From NCBI GenBank assembly GCA_033980235.1, contig CM067075.1, positions 30,789,385 to 30,853,384 of the forward strand: a DNA stretch of 64,000 nucleotides. The letters run 5' to 3'. The translations under genes and the position numbers were made by a program. The notes below the pieces were generated by a model. The model had not been told where the DNA came from. It worked only from the letters and a program-made list of their open reading frames with translations, and did not search any database. This DNA comes from Diadema setosum. Its lineage: Eukaryota; Echinodermata; Echinoidea; Diadematoida; Diadematidae. The first letter of the stretch is position 1. Every line of letters starts with the position of its first letter. Shown in pieces: positions 34,664-47,589 of this stretch.

Positions 34664-37394
34664 TGATATCATGTTTCTATTTAAATATACTAGCATTATC
34701 GTCCTTAAATATGACATCATAAGAAAGTCTGATTAAATAACTGTAAAATGACATCTCACTTGCTGTGATTGGGTGTTCCTGGAATGTGCAAAATGGCTGA
34801 GCACGAGGACAGATCAAAAGTGAAAAGTCGCAACAATTCTGCTTGATATTGGTAATGTACTGTGTCAATGAAAAAAAGCCACTTCAATAGTAAAAATGTT
34901 GAAATGTGAGCACTTTCTAAAACTCTCATTTCCTAAACATTATATGATTGTTTGGACAGCCTTTACATGCTTGTATGTTTAATTTTAAACCGCAGTTACT
35001 ACTGCAGTTTTTTAATTCATGGATGAAGCCTGGAATTTTTAAAATGATAGTCTCACAGTGCATTCTTTTCAAGCAAATGCCTTCCCTGAAAAGACAAATT
35101 AAAGATAAAACTGTTTAACATAACATGTTTTGGCTTCATTTTACAACATTTCACATTTGACCTTTGCTCATACTGTGTATTCCCGGAATGCATACTGGTC
35201 ATGTAAAGAAGTAAGTTGCCATTGTAGAGAAAATGAATCAGGCTTTCTTGTGGGTAAGGTCACATTTGAATGAAATTAATAAAGTGTAGCTTTAAGAGAA
35301 ATACAGTATAATACATCAAACTAGGATTGCAGGACTTGTTTGAGGGGTTTATTTTACCCTCTTTTTAAATAGAGGACAGCAGTTTGTATATGGGGATATG
35401 GTGGTACAATTTTGCTTTACACTGAGAATTTCCTTGGTTATTGTACACATACATGTAGCAGTATGATGTCATTCTGACAGAGAGACCCATATTTGGTCAT
35501 TTCAGTCGTGACAACCATAAATGGTTGTGACCTATTTTCGAGTTCATGCATTATGAAATACCTGTGTACCAGCAGTAATTACTTTGTGTAAACATTCAGG
35601 GCTCAGGTTCAATGTGGTGGTGTGTTAAATTATTAGAATTATCCACTCATGCATATCTACAGCATAGGGTGGGTGAACCATTGCATCAGGGAATTGTGAA
35701 ATGCCAGGAAGTGATTATGCCCCACCGGCCCAGAAAGTCTTTCAATTTGTCAGCCCCACTGTATGACACGTGTAGTGAGATGATGACAAATACGCTAAAA
35801 TTGGTTTTCTGTGCCATTGCATGCATTCAAAAGCTTCTGCTCCCTACAGTGTATGTATGACAACTGTGGATCGCTTTACCTTGAGAAACTAGCACACTTT
35901 TGTGTTTATTCAGGCTACCTTTAAGAAGTGTGGCACGCAACCTTTCACGACCTTTGTTATGGGTGCACAAATTTGTACAGGTATATGATGCAAGAGGTAT
36001 TTGCAAGAATTTGTCATTTGATCGCAACTGACGGTGTGTGAAGGAGAAGGAGCCAAGTGTACTGGCAAGGGAAAACAGCAAACCAACCTCATTTGCTTGC
36101 TGTATGCCAATGCCATATTAAAGTGAGTTGACAGTTTGCTCTATTAAAAGCATTCTATATTGCAATATTGTGTTATATTATATCATTATTTTCTCTGTAT
36201 AACCCATCATAGAGTCTAGCAGGATAGTGGGTTTCAAGGTGTAAAGATCTTCTTTAGATGTGTAATTTTATGTGAGTGCCCAGCTTTAAAACATAAAGGT
36301 AATGCCAAACTGAATTTCCGAAGTGATTTACATGTACTGTACGTGTATACACATGCAACTTTTTTGATGGACCATCCTAGCCTACTGTACATGCCGAATA
36401 TTTCGCGAGGTTTTTATTTTCGCGAATTTCGCGAGTCAGGTGCTATTCGTGAAATTAAAGACACACGAAAATATTGACTCTGATCCCGATGTGGATGTGA
36501 CGTACGTGTGTACATTTCTCTGTTCAGTACAAGACTCCACGATCGCAAATTTATCCACTCGCAAAATCGTTGGGAATTCCTGATTCGCGAAAATTTAGAC
36601 TCGCGAAATATATGGCGTATACAGTATTTAAAAAGTGATCAAAATCAGATAGAGAGTATTAAAAGGAGATGCAGTTTTGTAGGAAAGGGAGAAAAGAGGG
36701 TTTAAAGATGAGGGTCACTCAGGTGTGCTGTGTAGAAGCATGGAGTAGCTCCATGGTAGAAGTACATTCTTGTATCAGTTAACATGTTGAGGACAAGCTG
36801 AATTTGATACAACATGCATTTCTCATAGACTTCTGCCCAAGTATACATGGGACTAGTATTTAACAGGTTACCGTAATTATTCTATGTCCCACTGCAACCT
36901 GCCTAATAAATATGGTAAAAAAAAAAAATGCTACCATCTAAATTATGCCCTTATTATTTAATACAGGTTAGGTAATTATTGTAGAAAAAGATAGGTTTTC
37001 AAGTGGACCATTGGGTTAATACACTAAAACTTATATGACTACAATTTGTATATATGGTCCAGAGTGCTTGCTTTGAGAAGCCATAATGTGTTGTTGTGTA
37101 CGGTATGGGAAGATTGTGCATAATGGTTGACCTCTGTTCATAAATTTTGTTTTTTGTTGAAATCCGAAGTTATTGTTCTGGGAAGCCACAGCTATGATAT
37201 TTGATGTGCTTGCATGATTAAATTGTACCTTGTGGAACGACTTATATTGACATTTGCGCCCTGCATAGTAACCCCAGCATTTGTAAGATATTTTGCCAAA
37301 ATACACCAGTTTATTATACATGCTAATACAGAGCACTTTTCAAGCTCAGTATTAAACAGTTGAAATAACTTCTAGGATTGGAGTGCAAAGTTTT
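34664..37394. other. Gene-free stretch
   Basis: AT-rich, with one MITE (36383-36626). No exon with both splice sites and a recognisable peptide was found. Confidence 0.5.
36383..36626. mobile_element. MITE related to the one at 41686
   Basis: Left TACTGTACATGCCGAATATT and right TATATGGCGTATACAGTA form an imperfect inverted repeat. The interior shares TTTTCGCGAATTTCGCGAG with the 41686 element. Confidence 0.65.
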
Positions 37395-38541
37395 TATGCC
37401 TCCGCCACGAAGTGGTGCCGGAGGCATTATGTTTTCGGGTTGTCCGTCCGTCCGTCCGTCCGTCCTTCCGTCCGTCCGTAATGAATTTTGTGGACAAGGT
37501 AACTATCAAAACCTGTTGAGGTATCCTAATGAAACTTGGCATGTGTATGTGTATTAGGGGGTGAAGTTGTGCCTATCAACTTTTGGGTGCACATACTCAA
37601 GGTCAAAGGTCAAAAGGTCAAGATCAAATACATAAAATTTCACTATTTTCACCATATCTATTGAATGCCTGAAGATATTTTCTTGAAACTTAGTGTATAC
37701 ATGTATTACCCAATTAAGATTCTCTGGTGAAAGTTTGGGTCATGAGGTCAAAGGTCAAAAGGTCAAGTAAAAATATTAAAACTTTTTTTTTTCTCCATAC
37801 CTTGGAAAATTGTTCAAGGTATCTTCATGGAACATAGTATATACATATACTGACTGGAAGTGATTATCTAGAGAATGTAGGGTTCATGGGGTCAAAGTCA
37901 GGGGTCAAAGGTCAAGTGCAACACTTCAAAATTTTACTATTTCCCTCCTATCATGCAGTGCCAGCAGGGTTATTTTTTTTTTACACTTGGTGTATGCATA
38001 CATGTGTAACCTAATAGAAATTCTCTGGAAAGTTTTTTTTTTCTTCTTTTTTTGCCTCAAAGGTCAAAAGGTCAAAGATCAAGTGAAAGTGCTGAACTAA
38101 CTTTTCCCTCCATATCTCGGAAGTGGCTCAAGTTATCTTGAAACTTAGTACATATTATGCATGTTCTACCTGAAAGTGATTATCTTATGAATTTTAGGGT
38201 CAAGGGCCAGATGAAAATCGTAACAATTTACTATTCAATTCAGAAATTGCACTTTTTCTCCACACCTGTACCTTGAAAATTACTCAATGCCTAAATGTAT
38301 GAATGGGTCAAAGTCGAGTTAAAGTCCTTAAATCCCTAGATACATGCTCTCCTATTCATCCAATTAAACCTAGGTCAAGGAAGGTGAACATTCAACACAT
38401 TTGTGACAAACTTGTAATTTCAATATTTTGCCAATTTTGTGAAAATGTAATCACACATTGTCCACATGTACTATCTAGACCTATTGGGAAAATCATGCAT
38501 TATGGCGGAGGCATACTAGTCGCCAAAGCGACATTTCTAGT
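37395..38541 (+). mobile_element. Helitron/Helentron-like element, family A copy 3
   Basis: Plus orientation. The 5' hairpin TATGCCTCCGCCACGAAGTGG is followed by (CCGT)n at 37441-37480, a single DR-rich unit at about 37741, GGCGGAGGCATA near 38503, and a 3' hairpin with CTAG at about 38537. It shares its downstream flank (TTACTCATATTTTATAC) with copy 1, so these two are either one subfamily with a longer end or a segmental copy. Confidence 0.75.
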
Positions 38542-38704
38542 TACTCATATTTTATACATCTAGTCTAGTTTAATACTGCGATATTTTGAATATTATAAGC
38601 AATTTCATGAGAACAAAAAAATTGTAATGTCTGAACTATGATCCTAGAATTATGGTTATTTTACTTTAAATAGAAGAAGTAACAGAGCAGACTTGAAAAC
38701 GTAG

Positions 38705-38785
38705 TACAGTCAAACCTGTCCATAGTGGCCACCCAAGGGAGACAAAAAAAGTGGCTTAGCCAGGTGGCCGTTACAGACATGAGGT
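38705..38785. repeat. Fragment of a CAGTCAAACCTG-type DNA transposon end
   Basis: ACAGTCAAACCTGTCCATAG with GTGGCCACCC and an inverted GGTGGCCGTTACAG nearby. Resembles terminal repeats of pogo/mariner-like MITEs; only one end is clear. Confidence 0.4.
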
Positions 38786-40076
38786 GGTATTCTGAAATCC
38801 TTCCTCGGAAAAGGGAGGTGTAAGAAAAGGAGAGACAACTTGTTCGTAATTCATGCAAACGCATGTTTGGTTTCAAAGCGTTACAATGGGATGTCTATCA
38901 TTCCACTATACGCTTTGAAGTCATGCTCTGCACTGCTCTAGTTGCAAGGCGAAGCAAGGCGAAGTTGTAAGTTTGTTTCCCCAGTTATCATAGATTTTAG
39001 TATCCCTTTATTATTATTAAAAGATGTTTCATGGGAGGTGCTTTGATGCCTTTTAAAAGGCATGAAAACACAGAAGTTGTGCTATAGTTCATTGAGATTG
39101 TTTTGACAGTCTGTTCTTCATCACACTTGCCCCTCAAAGTTTGTACATCCCCTGCAGAGGTTTGGCCGAATAATTATGACTGGTCCTTTAATAACAAATT
39201 TGACAGTTCATAGTAGCCTACGTTGTATGATCACTCACTGGTTCAGTGCTGAGTGGATGTACCATGGAGCTACTTTCATAGTAGCTCCATGGTCATACAG
39301 TGTAGACTACAATGCATGGATACAGTTTTGTAAAAGGCTATAACAGGGAATAATTTGAAAACTCAAATTTGATTAGCAATTTCAGCTGATGGACAATGTA
39401 TTTCAAATGGTATTCTGTACACTTCTGTGGAAGAAAACTGCTACACAATAGATAGTTTGTGTAGCAGTTGTGTGAAAATGCATAGCAAATTGTAATGGGA
39501 TGCCAGGAAAATTATTCCCTGTAAAGACCCATACATGTATCCGGTGGGGTGGGTTAAACATACGGAAAAAGGCTGGCATGAAAATAAACAAGTTAATATT
39601 AACAGGAAGTCACACAATCTTATAGCAAGCAATGCCACTTTCAAAAACAGACAAGAATTTTCTGTAGAAGTTGTAAACATCCCATTGTGGTGCCCAGTTG
39701 AATGTTTAGAAGCAGACCTAACTGAAGCTTGAGGGGGCTCAATGAAATCTGCTATCCTTGTGGATAAGAGGACTGACAATACCTATTGAAGAAGCAGTCG
39801 GGTGAGCAAATCTTTGGAAGGTCTGATCAGCTTGCAGGATATTCAGACCCAGTCAAAACCCAATTATCCTTCCACTTTCCCTTGAAGGGTACCCCGTGGC
39901 TGAAACCTTTTGTCAATTCTAACTGGACGGCAGAAAGACTGCTTTCTGTCATGTCGGATTTCACCAGGCAGACCTCAATAGGGATGGGTATTCATAATGG
40001 GTGACACCACAGATTTTTCGGTTCTCTATAGTGGTGGTGTGGTAGTGCGGTGTGGAAAGTCTAGCTGCGCATTTAA

Positions 40077-40168
40077 CCCATTGAGGATGAGTCCTGAGTA
40101 CGCTCGGGCAAGGGTCTAGATGGGAAATGCGTGTTGTAGCAAAATCATTCCGTCCTCAACGGGTTAAA
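40077..40168. repeat. Short palindromic repeat, copy 2
   Basis: AACCCATTGAGGATGAGTCC and inverted CCGTCCTCAACGGGTTAA. A left-half copy without the right arm is at 62431-62474. Confidence 0.7.
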
Positions 40169-41685
40169 AACTATTAAAGTGTACTACTTTACAGTAGGAG
40201 GGGCCATACAGTTTTCCAAACTTAAAATTACCTGTCTCAGGTATGTGATTGTGATGTCATAATGCTCTGTGCACTTTATTGTGTCACAGTATTGTCACAA
40301 TTTTGCTCTTGCTGTGTATACGAAAAGACATAGACCCCAAATCTACAATTTACCCTGCCATGAAGAATAAAATTTAAAAAAAAAAAAAAAAAAACTATTT
40401 TTAAGCAAGGACAGCAACAGCTAGCTACAAGAACAACAGCAGACAACCTTTGTCATTACTTTTATGTGGCAGTATTTCTTCAGAATTGTAAACTTGTGAA
40501 ACAATAATGACAGTCTACATGTGCACTATTTACTTCATGTGTGATAGCTAATTAATGCGGTAATTTTCATGAATTTCATGCTGTACTGAACAACCTGTGC
40601 GAAAATCACACGCAAACATGTACATGTACTATTGAAATATGTGTGGAAATAAGCCAATTTGCAGTTCCACCTTGTGCATGAGCAGAAGGAAGGTCAATTG
40701 TACCAATAGGCGTGTTTTTTGTTTTGTTTTGTTTTGTTTTTTTCATTCACTGGGATAAGCATAGATTTTATCTATGATGTAATGATTATTCACGCAGTCC
40801 ATAATATAAAGGTTGCTTGCCAGCACATCCACCTGACAGCAAAAGTGGTATTTGGCTATAGCAATAGAAAGAGATTGTGAATACATTCAGTGCAAAACAA
40901 TTACATGAATGCTTTCCCAAGTGTTAATTGATAGATCATTCTGGTCATCTGGTCTTCGCAAGTTCATTCTTTGAACAGGATTGATAAATCCCGTAAATTG
41001 TTACATAAAGCTTTATGCATTATGTCGTTGTGAAACGAGTGAAGCACCCCTAATTGGACCCAAAGAAAAAAAGAAAAGAGAAAAAAGACCGTCATTCATA
41101 GTGCCCATGAGCTAACTCAAACTGGCTTTTAATACCCTAATGAGTGTGACTGCTTGTCTGCATGCTCTGACTACAAATGGATGGCATTTAGACCCCTGGA
41201 TGAGCTCAGTGGAAAAAAAAATCAAGTATAAAGAAGAGCTTGACTCTTTGCCAACTGTCTCAGTGACTTCTTTTTATCTTGCTTACACTGTATGAGTTGT
41301 ATTTCTTTTTTTTTTCAGTCCTGTAGAGAATAACAAGAATTTTGATGATCTGTGAGGTGTAATAACAAGAATTAATCCTGTGCACAGAGCAACATTCTTT
41401 TCTCTCTCCAAGAGGTGGGTGCCTGACAAGGAGGGGTATTTCCTAGACATGAATGTACACTCCAATACCATCAATCATTGGTAAAAGGCAATTTATTCAA
41501 GTGTGGTACAAAGCATCTCTCAGGACTTGCCACTCTGTCGACTCTGATTCTAGCTTCTGACAAAGAGTCTGTGAGGACCGAAAACTGAGGCCCCGTTCCG
41601 TCTTGACTACGATGATTCTAGTCATGAAAATTAGATGTACATTGGGGGGTGGGGGGCACTGAAGAGGGGAGGGGAATGGAAACTA

Positions 41686-41875
41686 CTGTACGAGCTGAAA
41701 TTTTCGCGGTGGTTTTATTTTCGCGAATTTCGTGAATCGCCTTTGAAACGTGAAAATAACAATGTGCAAATAAGTACAGTTAGACCTCGCAACCGCGAAA
41801 TTAACAACACGTGAAAATGTCCTCCTAGTAGCAATTCGCGAAAATATCTGTACGCGAAAATTTCAGCTCGTACAG
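41686..41875. mobile_element. Short MITE with perfect TIRs and TA duplication
   Basis: CTGTACGAGCTGAAATTTTC at the left and its exact inverse at the right, TA on both sides. The 25-nt inverted repeat including TA is perfect. The interior has further TTCGCGAA-type motifs. Confidence 0.8.
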
Positions 41876-42081
41876 TACTTAAGTAGATTTGATTGTACTG
41901 GTGTATATACTGTATATATACTATGCCGTGTGAGTGTATTTTTGTGTGTGTGTGATTCAGGACTTCCCAACAATTTTGCGAGCTTTAGGATTATGCAGTT
42001 TTGTGCAATTGTTAAATTCACAGAAATGAAAAACATCGCAAAATATACAGTGTATACACCATTGCTAGCTGAACATTCCAG

Positions 42082-42109
42082 AGAGAAAGGGAGAGAGAGA
42101 GAGAGAGAG
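42082..42109 (+). repeat. (GA)n microsatellite
   Basis: GGGAGAGAGAGAGAGAGAGA and onward. Confidence 0.95.
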
Positions 42110-42468
42110 GTGACATTTTGAAGGTGCTGCATGTTAGACACTTATAGTGTGGCAGCCCTGTGTCTTTTTAATAGATCTTTTGAAACTGGATGCAAGATTC
42201 ACTTGGCTGTTGCTATGTGAGGCAAAATTAGATTGTGGCCTTTCAATATTGACTGATCATATCAATGGAATATGAATGATTGGAATCTGAGTAAGACACC
42301 AGTTTTCCATTCTCACAGGAATATTAGATATTGAATTTACAAAGTTATGCCATTAGGTTGTGGCAGGTCAAGCTGATGTAGAGACTGTGGTCGACATATC
42401 TCCAGTCTTGATAGTGCCTATTAAAGACTTCAGTTTCATTTTGCTGTTGTTGCCCTGATATCACAATA

Positions 42469-42639
42469 GCCGCGGTCACACTGGCAAAACGTCGAGAAGT
42501 TTAAGATCGCGATCTTTAAAAATCTCGAAGTTTTGCCAGTGTGACTGCATGCAAACTTCTCGCGAAACTTCCCACTCCAACCACAGATATTTCCCCACCC
42601 CTGCCTAACTTCTTGACGTTTTGCCAGTCTGACCGCGCC
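42469..42639. mobile_element. 171-bp MITE with long TIRs
   Basis: Left GCCGCGGTCACACTGGCAAA and right inverse of GGCGCGGTCAGACTGGCAAA, about 33 nt each with few mismatches, TA at both edges. A second internal copy of the CTGGCAAAACTTCGAG arm is inverted at about 42523. Confidence 0.7.
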
Positions 42640-43096
42640 TAATGATTCCTTGCTCTGCTTTGCTTGGTTCCAAACCCATCAACTTGTTCATGTGAGAAAC
42701 TTTCCCCAGTTTTCTCTGCTTTGGGTCCACCTGGCCTAGGAATGACAGGTTAAATCCCCCTTTTGATTCAACAAGTGTAGGTGCTTTTGAAGTTGCTGTC
42801 GGTATGTGTGTGCGGACATGCACTACAGTGTAGGTGTTTGCAAAGAGAGTACGTAATAGTGAATATACTGTAGACCGAGATCAGATTGTGTGAAGTTTGT
42901 AGAGCTTTCATGGATCCAGAGAGATTGCAAAACTACATGTAGACCACTGAAGTATCAACTCTGAGAAAGGATGCACACGGTCTCTAGAAACATGTTTGTG
43001 CATGGATTTTGGACTGTTGAGGCAAAACCACTGAAAATACCCATATATTCCCTTTGATCCTGTAGGTGGTGATGCAACATGATGAGCTTCTCTTTT

Positions 43097-44445
43097 TATG
43101 CCTCCGCCACGAAGTGGTGCCGGAGGCATTATGTTTTCGGGTTGTCCGTCCGTCCGTCCGTCCGTCCGTCCGTCCGTCCGTCCGTCCGTCCGTCCGTCCG
43201 TCCGTCCGTCCGTCCGTCCGTCCGTCCTTCCGTCCGTCCGTAATGAATTTTGTGGACAAGGTAACTATCGAAACCTGTTGAGGTATCCTAATGAAACTTG
43301 GCATGTATGTGTATTAGGGGGTGAAGTTGTGCCTATCAACTTTTGGGTGCACATGCTCAAGGTCAAAGGTCAAAAGGTCAAGGTCAAATACATAAAATTT
43401 TACTATTTCCACCATATCTATTGAATGCCTGAAGATATTTTCTTGAAACTTAGTGTATACATGTATTACCCAATTAAGATTCTCTGGTGAAAGTTTGGGT
43501 CATGAGGTCAAAGGTCAAAGGTCAAAAGGTCAGGGTCAAATACATAAAATTTCACTATTTCCACCATATCTATTGAATGCCTGAAGAGATTTTCTTGAAA
43601 CTTAGTGTATACATGTATTACCCAATCAAGATTCTCTGGTGAAAGTTTGGGTCATGAGGTCAAAGGTCAAAGGTCAAAAGGTCAAGTAAAAATATTAAAA
43701 CTTCTTTTTTTTCTCCGTACCTTGGAAAATTGTTCAAGGTATCTTCATGGAACATAGTATATACATGTACTGACTGGAAGTGATTATCTAGAGAATGTAG
43801 GGTTTATGGGGTCAAAGGTCAGGGGTCAAAGGTCAAGTGCAAGACTTCAAAATTTTACTATTACCCTCATATTTATGCAATGCCAGCAGGGTTATTTTTT
43901 TACACTTGGTGTATGCGTGTGTAACCTAATAGAAATTCTCTGGAAGTTTTTTTTTTTCTCTTTTTGCCTCAAAGGTCAAAAGGTCAAAGATCAAGTGAAA
44001 GTGCTGAACTAACTTTATCCTCCATATCTCAGAAGTGGCTCAAGTTACCTTGAAACTTAGTACATATTATGCATGTTCTACCTGAAATCTTATGAATTTT
44101 AGGGTCAAGGGCCAGATGAAAATGGTAACAATTTACTATTCAATTCAGAAATTGCACTTTTTCTCCACACCTGTACCTTGAAAATTACTCAATGCCTAAA
44201 TGTATGAATGGGTCAAAGTCAAGTTAAAGTCCTTAAATCCCTAGATACATGCTCTCCTATTCATCCAATTAAGCCTACGTCAAGGAAGGTGAACATTCAA
44301 CACATTTGTGACAAACTTGTCATTCCAATATTTTGCCAATTTTGTGAAAATGTAATCACACAGTGTCCACATGTTCTATCTAGACCTATTAGGAAAATCA
44401 TGCATTATGGCGGAGGCATACCAGTCGCCAAAGTGACATTTCTAG
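43097..44445 (+). mobile_element. Helitron/Helentron-like element, family A copy 4
   Basis: Longest CCGT array of the family (about 43145-43240). Two DR-rich units start near 43501 and 43653. The first holds five AGGTCA-like half-sites in a row at 43505-43538, with spacings 1, 1, 2 and 0. The 3' end is GTCGCCAAAGTGACATTTCTAG. Confidence 0.75.
43145..43240 (+). repeat. CCGT microsatellite inside family A copy 4
   Basis: More than 20 tandem CCGT units with one CCTT variant near the end. Arrays in the other copies are shorter. Confidence 0.97.
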
Positions 44446-44673
44446 TTCTTCTTGATTCATTGTAGTAAAGAATATTGACATTCTCGTAGCTTGCACAGTT
44501 TTAAACATCATGCAAGTGGATGTCTTGTATCTGAAAGGACAATATTTTTATCAGTAACTATTTCAAATGATCACTAGCTATGAATCATCTTGCTTTTTAA
44601 ACTTCAATATAATATGATCCAGTATTTTTAGTTGACAACTTTTAGGTCAATTTTCCAGTCGAAAAAGAGCAAA

Positions 44674-44927
44674 TGAAGAGTTTGTTTGCAAAAACCGATT
44701 AGTCCATATTTGCCAAATGGAGATATTTGCGATTAAAGGTCAAGAAAAATAAAGAGAATAATAAGAAAAATTTTGCTTCTTTTGACCATAACTTCAAAAA
44801 TGTACCTTTATATGTAGTGACCAATATATCATTTTAAATAAAAGGTATTATTTTGTACTTTCTGACAGAGACCGTACTTCAAAATCTTCAAAAATGGACT
44901 TATCGGTTTTTACGAACAAACTCTTCA
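44674..44927. mobile_element. 254-bp foldback MITE
   Basis: 39-nt arms, 44674-44712 and 44889-44927, starting TGAAGAGTTTGTT; about four mismatches. A piece of the left arm (GCAAAAACCGATAAGTCC) is also at 24400-24436. Confidence 0.7.
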
Positions 44928-46420
44928 AATGTACATTTTAGATGCACATCAACACGTGTGTGGAACTGATGTGTGGTGTCGTCTGTAGCATAAATAGTGT
45001 GTGGTTTGAGTGTGTAGATATTTTAAGTTGATACATGCGGTGTAAAGCATGCAGCCAATTCAAATTCTCATTTTACAGATCTATGTCGGTTTTTTTTTTT
45101 TTTCTGGCATAACTTGTGTTTTCAGTCCAGATACACACATTATACATTGCAGCTTTAATTTTGTAGTCTTCTTCCCCAGACGTATAATGCTCCCCAGGCC
45201 AATTGTCCATTCTGGACTCCCATTTCACAGGAAGTTGCTGTGACAGGACCAACTCTTGCTGTAAGGGCCCATGTCAGAGCAATGACAAGAATCCTGCTTC
45301 CTCATAACCAGAGCACTGTTTTGATATGAGAAGAATTGCCATTCTAGTGAGAATTGCTGTCATAACATCTTCTATAAAATGAGACCATGATGTACGCAGA
45401 TTGTAGATCTTGCATTTTAACTGAAGACTGAAACAAGACGATGAAAATCACCTTTGAAATGTGTGATTTGATTTGATTAGATTTATTCTTTGAATGCCAT
45501 TATTTAGAAATACATTAATTTCCTGCAATTTCATTAACTATAGTAGTATAAATACTTTCAACAATTATCATCATTTTCATCAATTATACAATATATCTGT
45601 AATGAAAGAAGAACAAGAATTTAAGCACAGAGCTTGACCTTTTGGCAACCGTGTAAATAAAAGTGCAGCTGATCAAATCAAAGGAAACCACCTTCTGTTC
45701 TGCATGTACGAGGTCCACCATGTATACAGTGAATTAATGCCGACTGCAATTTGTTGATTTCGTTCCATCATCACCTACGTTCACGTGTACTGTACGTAAA
45801 CTAGGGCAGAGTACGCCAGAGTTGATATGTGCTGAGTCATGCGCGGAGGCCACCTGAGCTTCATTGTATGTAGTCATTTTTTTTTGCAGGGAATGACAGT
45901 GTGTATTGGTGAGGTATTCGTTATCGGAGAATCACCGGTGCCCTTTCATTGTCATCGCAGAAAGCAGCTATGACGTTGCAGACACAGAGAATCTCACAGT
46001 CAAAAAAAAAAAGGAGTCTTTTAGAGCCATGCATGACACTGTGCCAGAGGGCATGAACCATTCATTGATACGCTCTTTGTGGATTCAATAGAAGTGCCAT
46101 TGAATACATTGTACTTGTCTATGATGCAATGCACAGTACTGTACCCAGATTTCGCAATACGTTGCTCATCTCAGTGCAGCTGCTCAATTGTGTTTGCTTC
46201 GCATCACTGCCCCCCCCCCCCCAAAAAAAAAATCAACAAAAATATTGCGTGCAATGGTATGATAAAAAAAAAAATATTGCGGCACTGCCTTTTTTTTTGT
46301 ATGCTTTCTACTTGAAAATGTGCTTCTGATGGCTCTATATGTATCACTCTAGACAAAATAGACAGTTGATTCCACAAACTTTACTGAAAGTGTCTCTATT
46401 AAATACACCCTGCATAATAC

Positions 46421-46630
46421 TGTAGAATGAGGATTGTTCACATGCATTTTGATTTCGCAAATTTTGTGAGAGCCAAGATTCGTGAAACTAAAGTGCACAC
46501 GTGAAAGTTCTTGTCTACACTATACGCATTGAATGTTAGAGGCAACTAGCAAAAATTTCATGCCACAAAAAGGCCGTCGTCTCCAATTTGCGAAAATTTC
46601 ATGCCGCGAAAATATTGTGTTGTACAGTAT
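46421..46630. mobile_element. MITE of the TTTCGC/GCGAAA group
   Basis: Starts ATACTGTAGAATGAGG and ends ATTGTGTTGTACAGTAT. The interior, with CACACGTGAAAGTTCTTG and ATTTCATGCCGC, recurs at 9689-9897. Confidence 0.55.
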
Positions 46631-46746
46631 TGTGTCGATGTTTTTCAACATCCCTTCTTAAGTACCAAGGAAGTATTCAGTACTAGGCGCTACAGTACCT
46701 CCTTGATTCCCACACTGTAAACTGTACCAGTAGGTCTTGTTTCTGT

Positions 46747-47589
46747 AGGCGTGTCTTCATCAGCCCGAAGTTTCAAAATAGCGCGCTATCTTGCGGTTAC
46801 CAAACTAGTCCGATGTCAAGATAGCGCGCTATTTGTGTAGTGAAGACGCAAATAGCGCGCTATTTGATCGGGAAAATTTCCCCCAAAATCTTGGTCTAGT
46901 TCGTGAGCTAGCGCGCTAATTCGTGAAATAGCACGCTATTTTGGGTGCGTCTCCATCAGCCCGAAATTTTCCCGATCCCTCCACGTACTCTTCTGGTTAG
47001 CCAGCTGGCTATGGAAAGCGCATGTACAAGCTAATGACTGTGTACAGTACATACATGTACATGCATGGTGTATTCAAGGACCACATGTTTAGGCATCACT
47101 GTTGTTGGCATCTTTAAAACCAGGGAGGTGATACCTCTCACCTCCCTTTTATAACTCAGTGCCGTGCATGCTGGCTGTTGTTAGTACTTCTTCTAATGGT
47201 CTGCACTCTACCTAAGCTGAAGCCTCTTGCAGATGTATTTTGGACTTGTTGAAACATTGCAAATCGTTAATTTCATTTAAGATGTCTCACTGGACAGAAG
47301 AAAGAGTAGCGTTATTGATATCCCTTCGGAGAGAATATGCTGTACTGCTCACGTTCCTGGTTTTATTATCATACATACGGTGATACAGGAGATTTTGTGC
47401 GGGAAATCCACTTTCGAACCGCGAGCAAAGCAGAAAAATGATGCAAAGTGCGCATGCGTCAATTTTCAGGCTAATTTCCCCAAGAAGGCTGTTTGAGCTG
47501 ATGAAGACGCACATTCATTGTATTGGGCTATTTTCCAAGACTGCAAAATTTCCCGCTAGTTTGAACTTCGGGCTGATGAAGACATGCCT
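46747..47589. mobile_element. Element with AGGCGTGTCTTCATCAGCCC termini and GCGCGC palindromes
   Basis: The left end pairs with the right end (GGGCTGATGAAGACATGCCT). A second, nested pair (GTGCGTCTCCATCAGCCCG near 46945, GCTGATGAAGACGCAC near 47497) sits inside. Several TAGCGCGCTA palindromes lie at 46778-46940. The target duplication is unclear. Confidence 0.65.

Noticed and set aside
43066..43424. Reading frames encoding repeated VRPS or DGRT
   Set aside because: They are translations of the CCGT microsatellite and family A repeat, recur in each copy, and lack gene structure.
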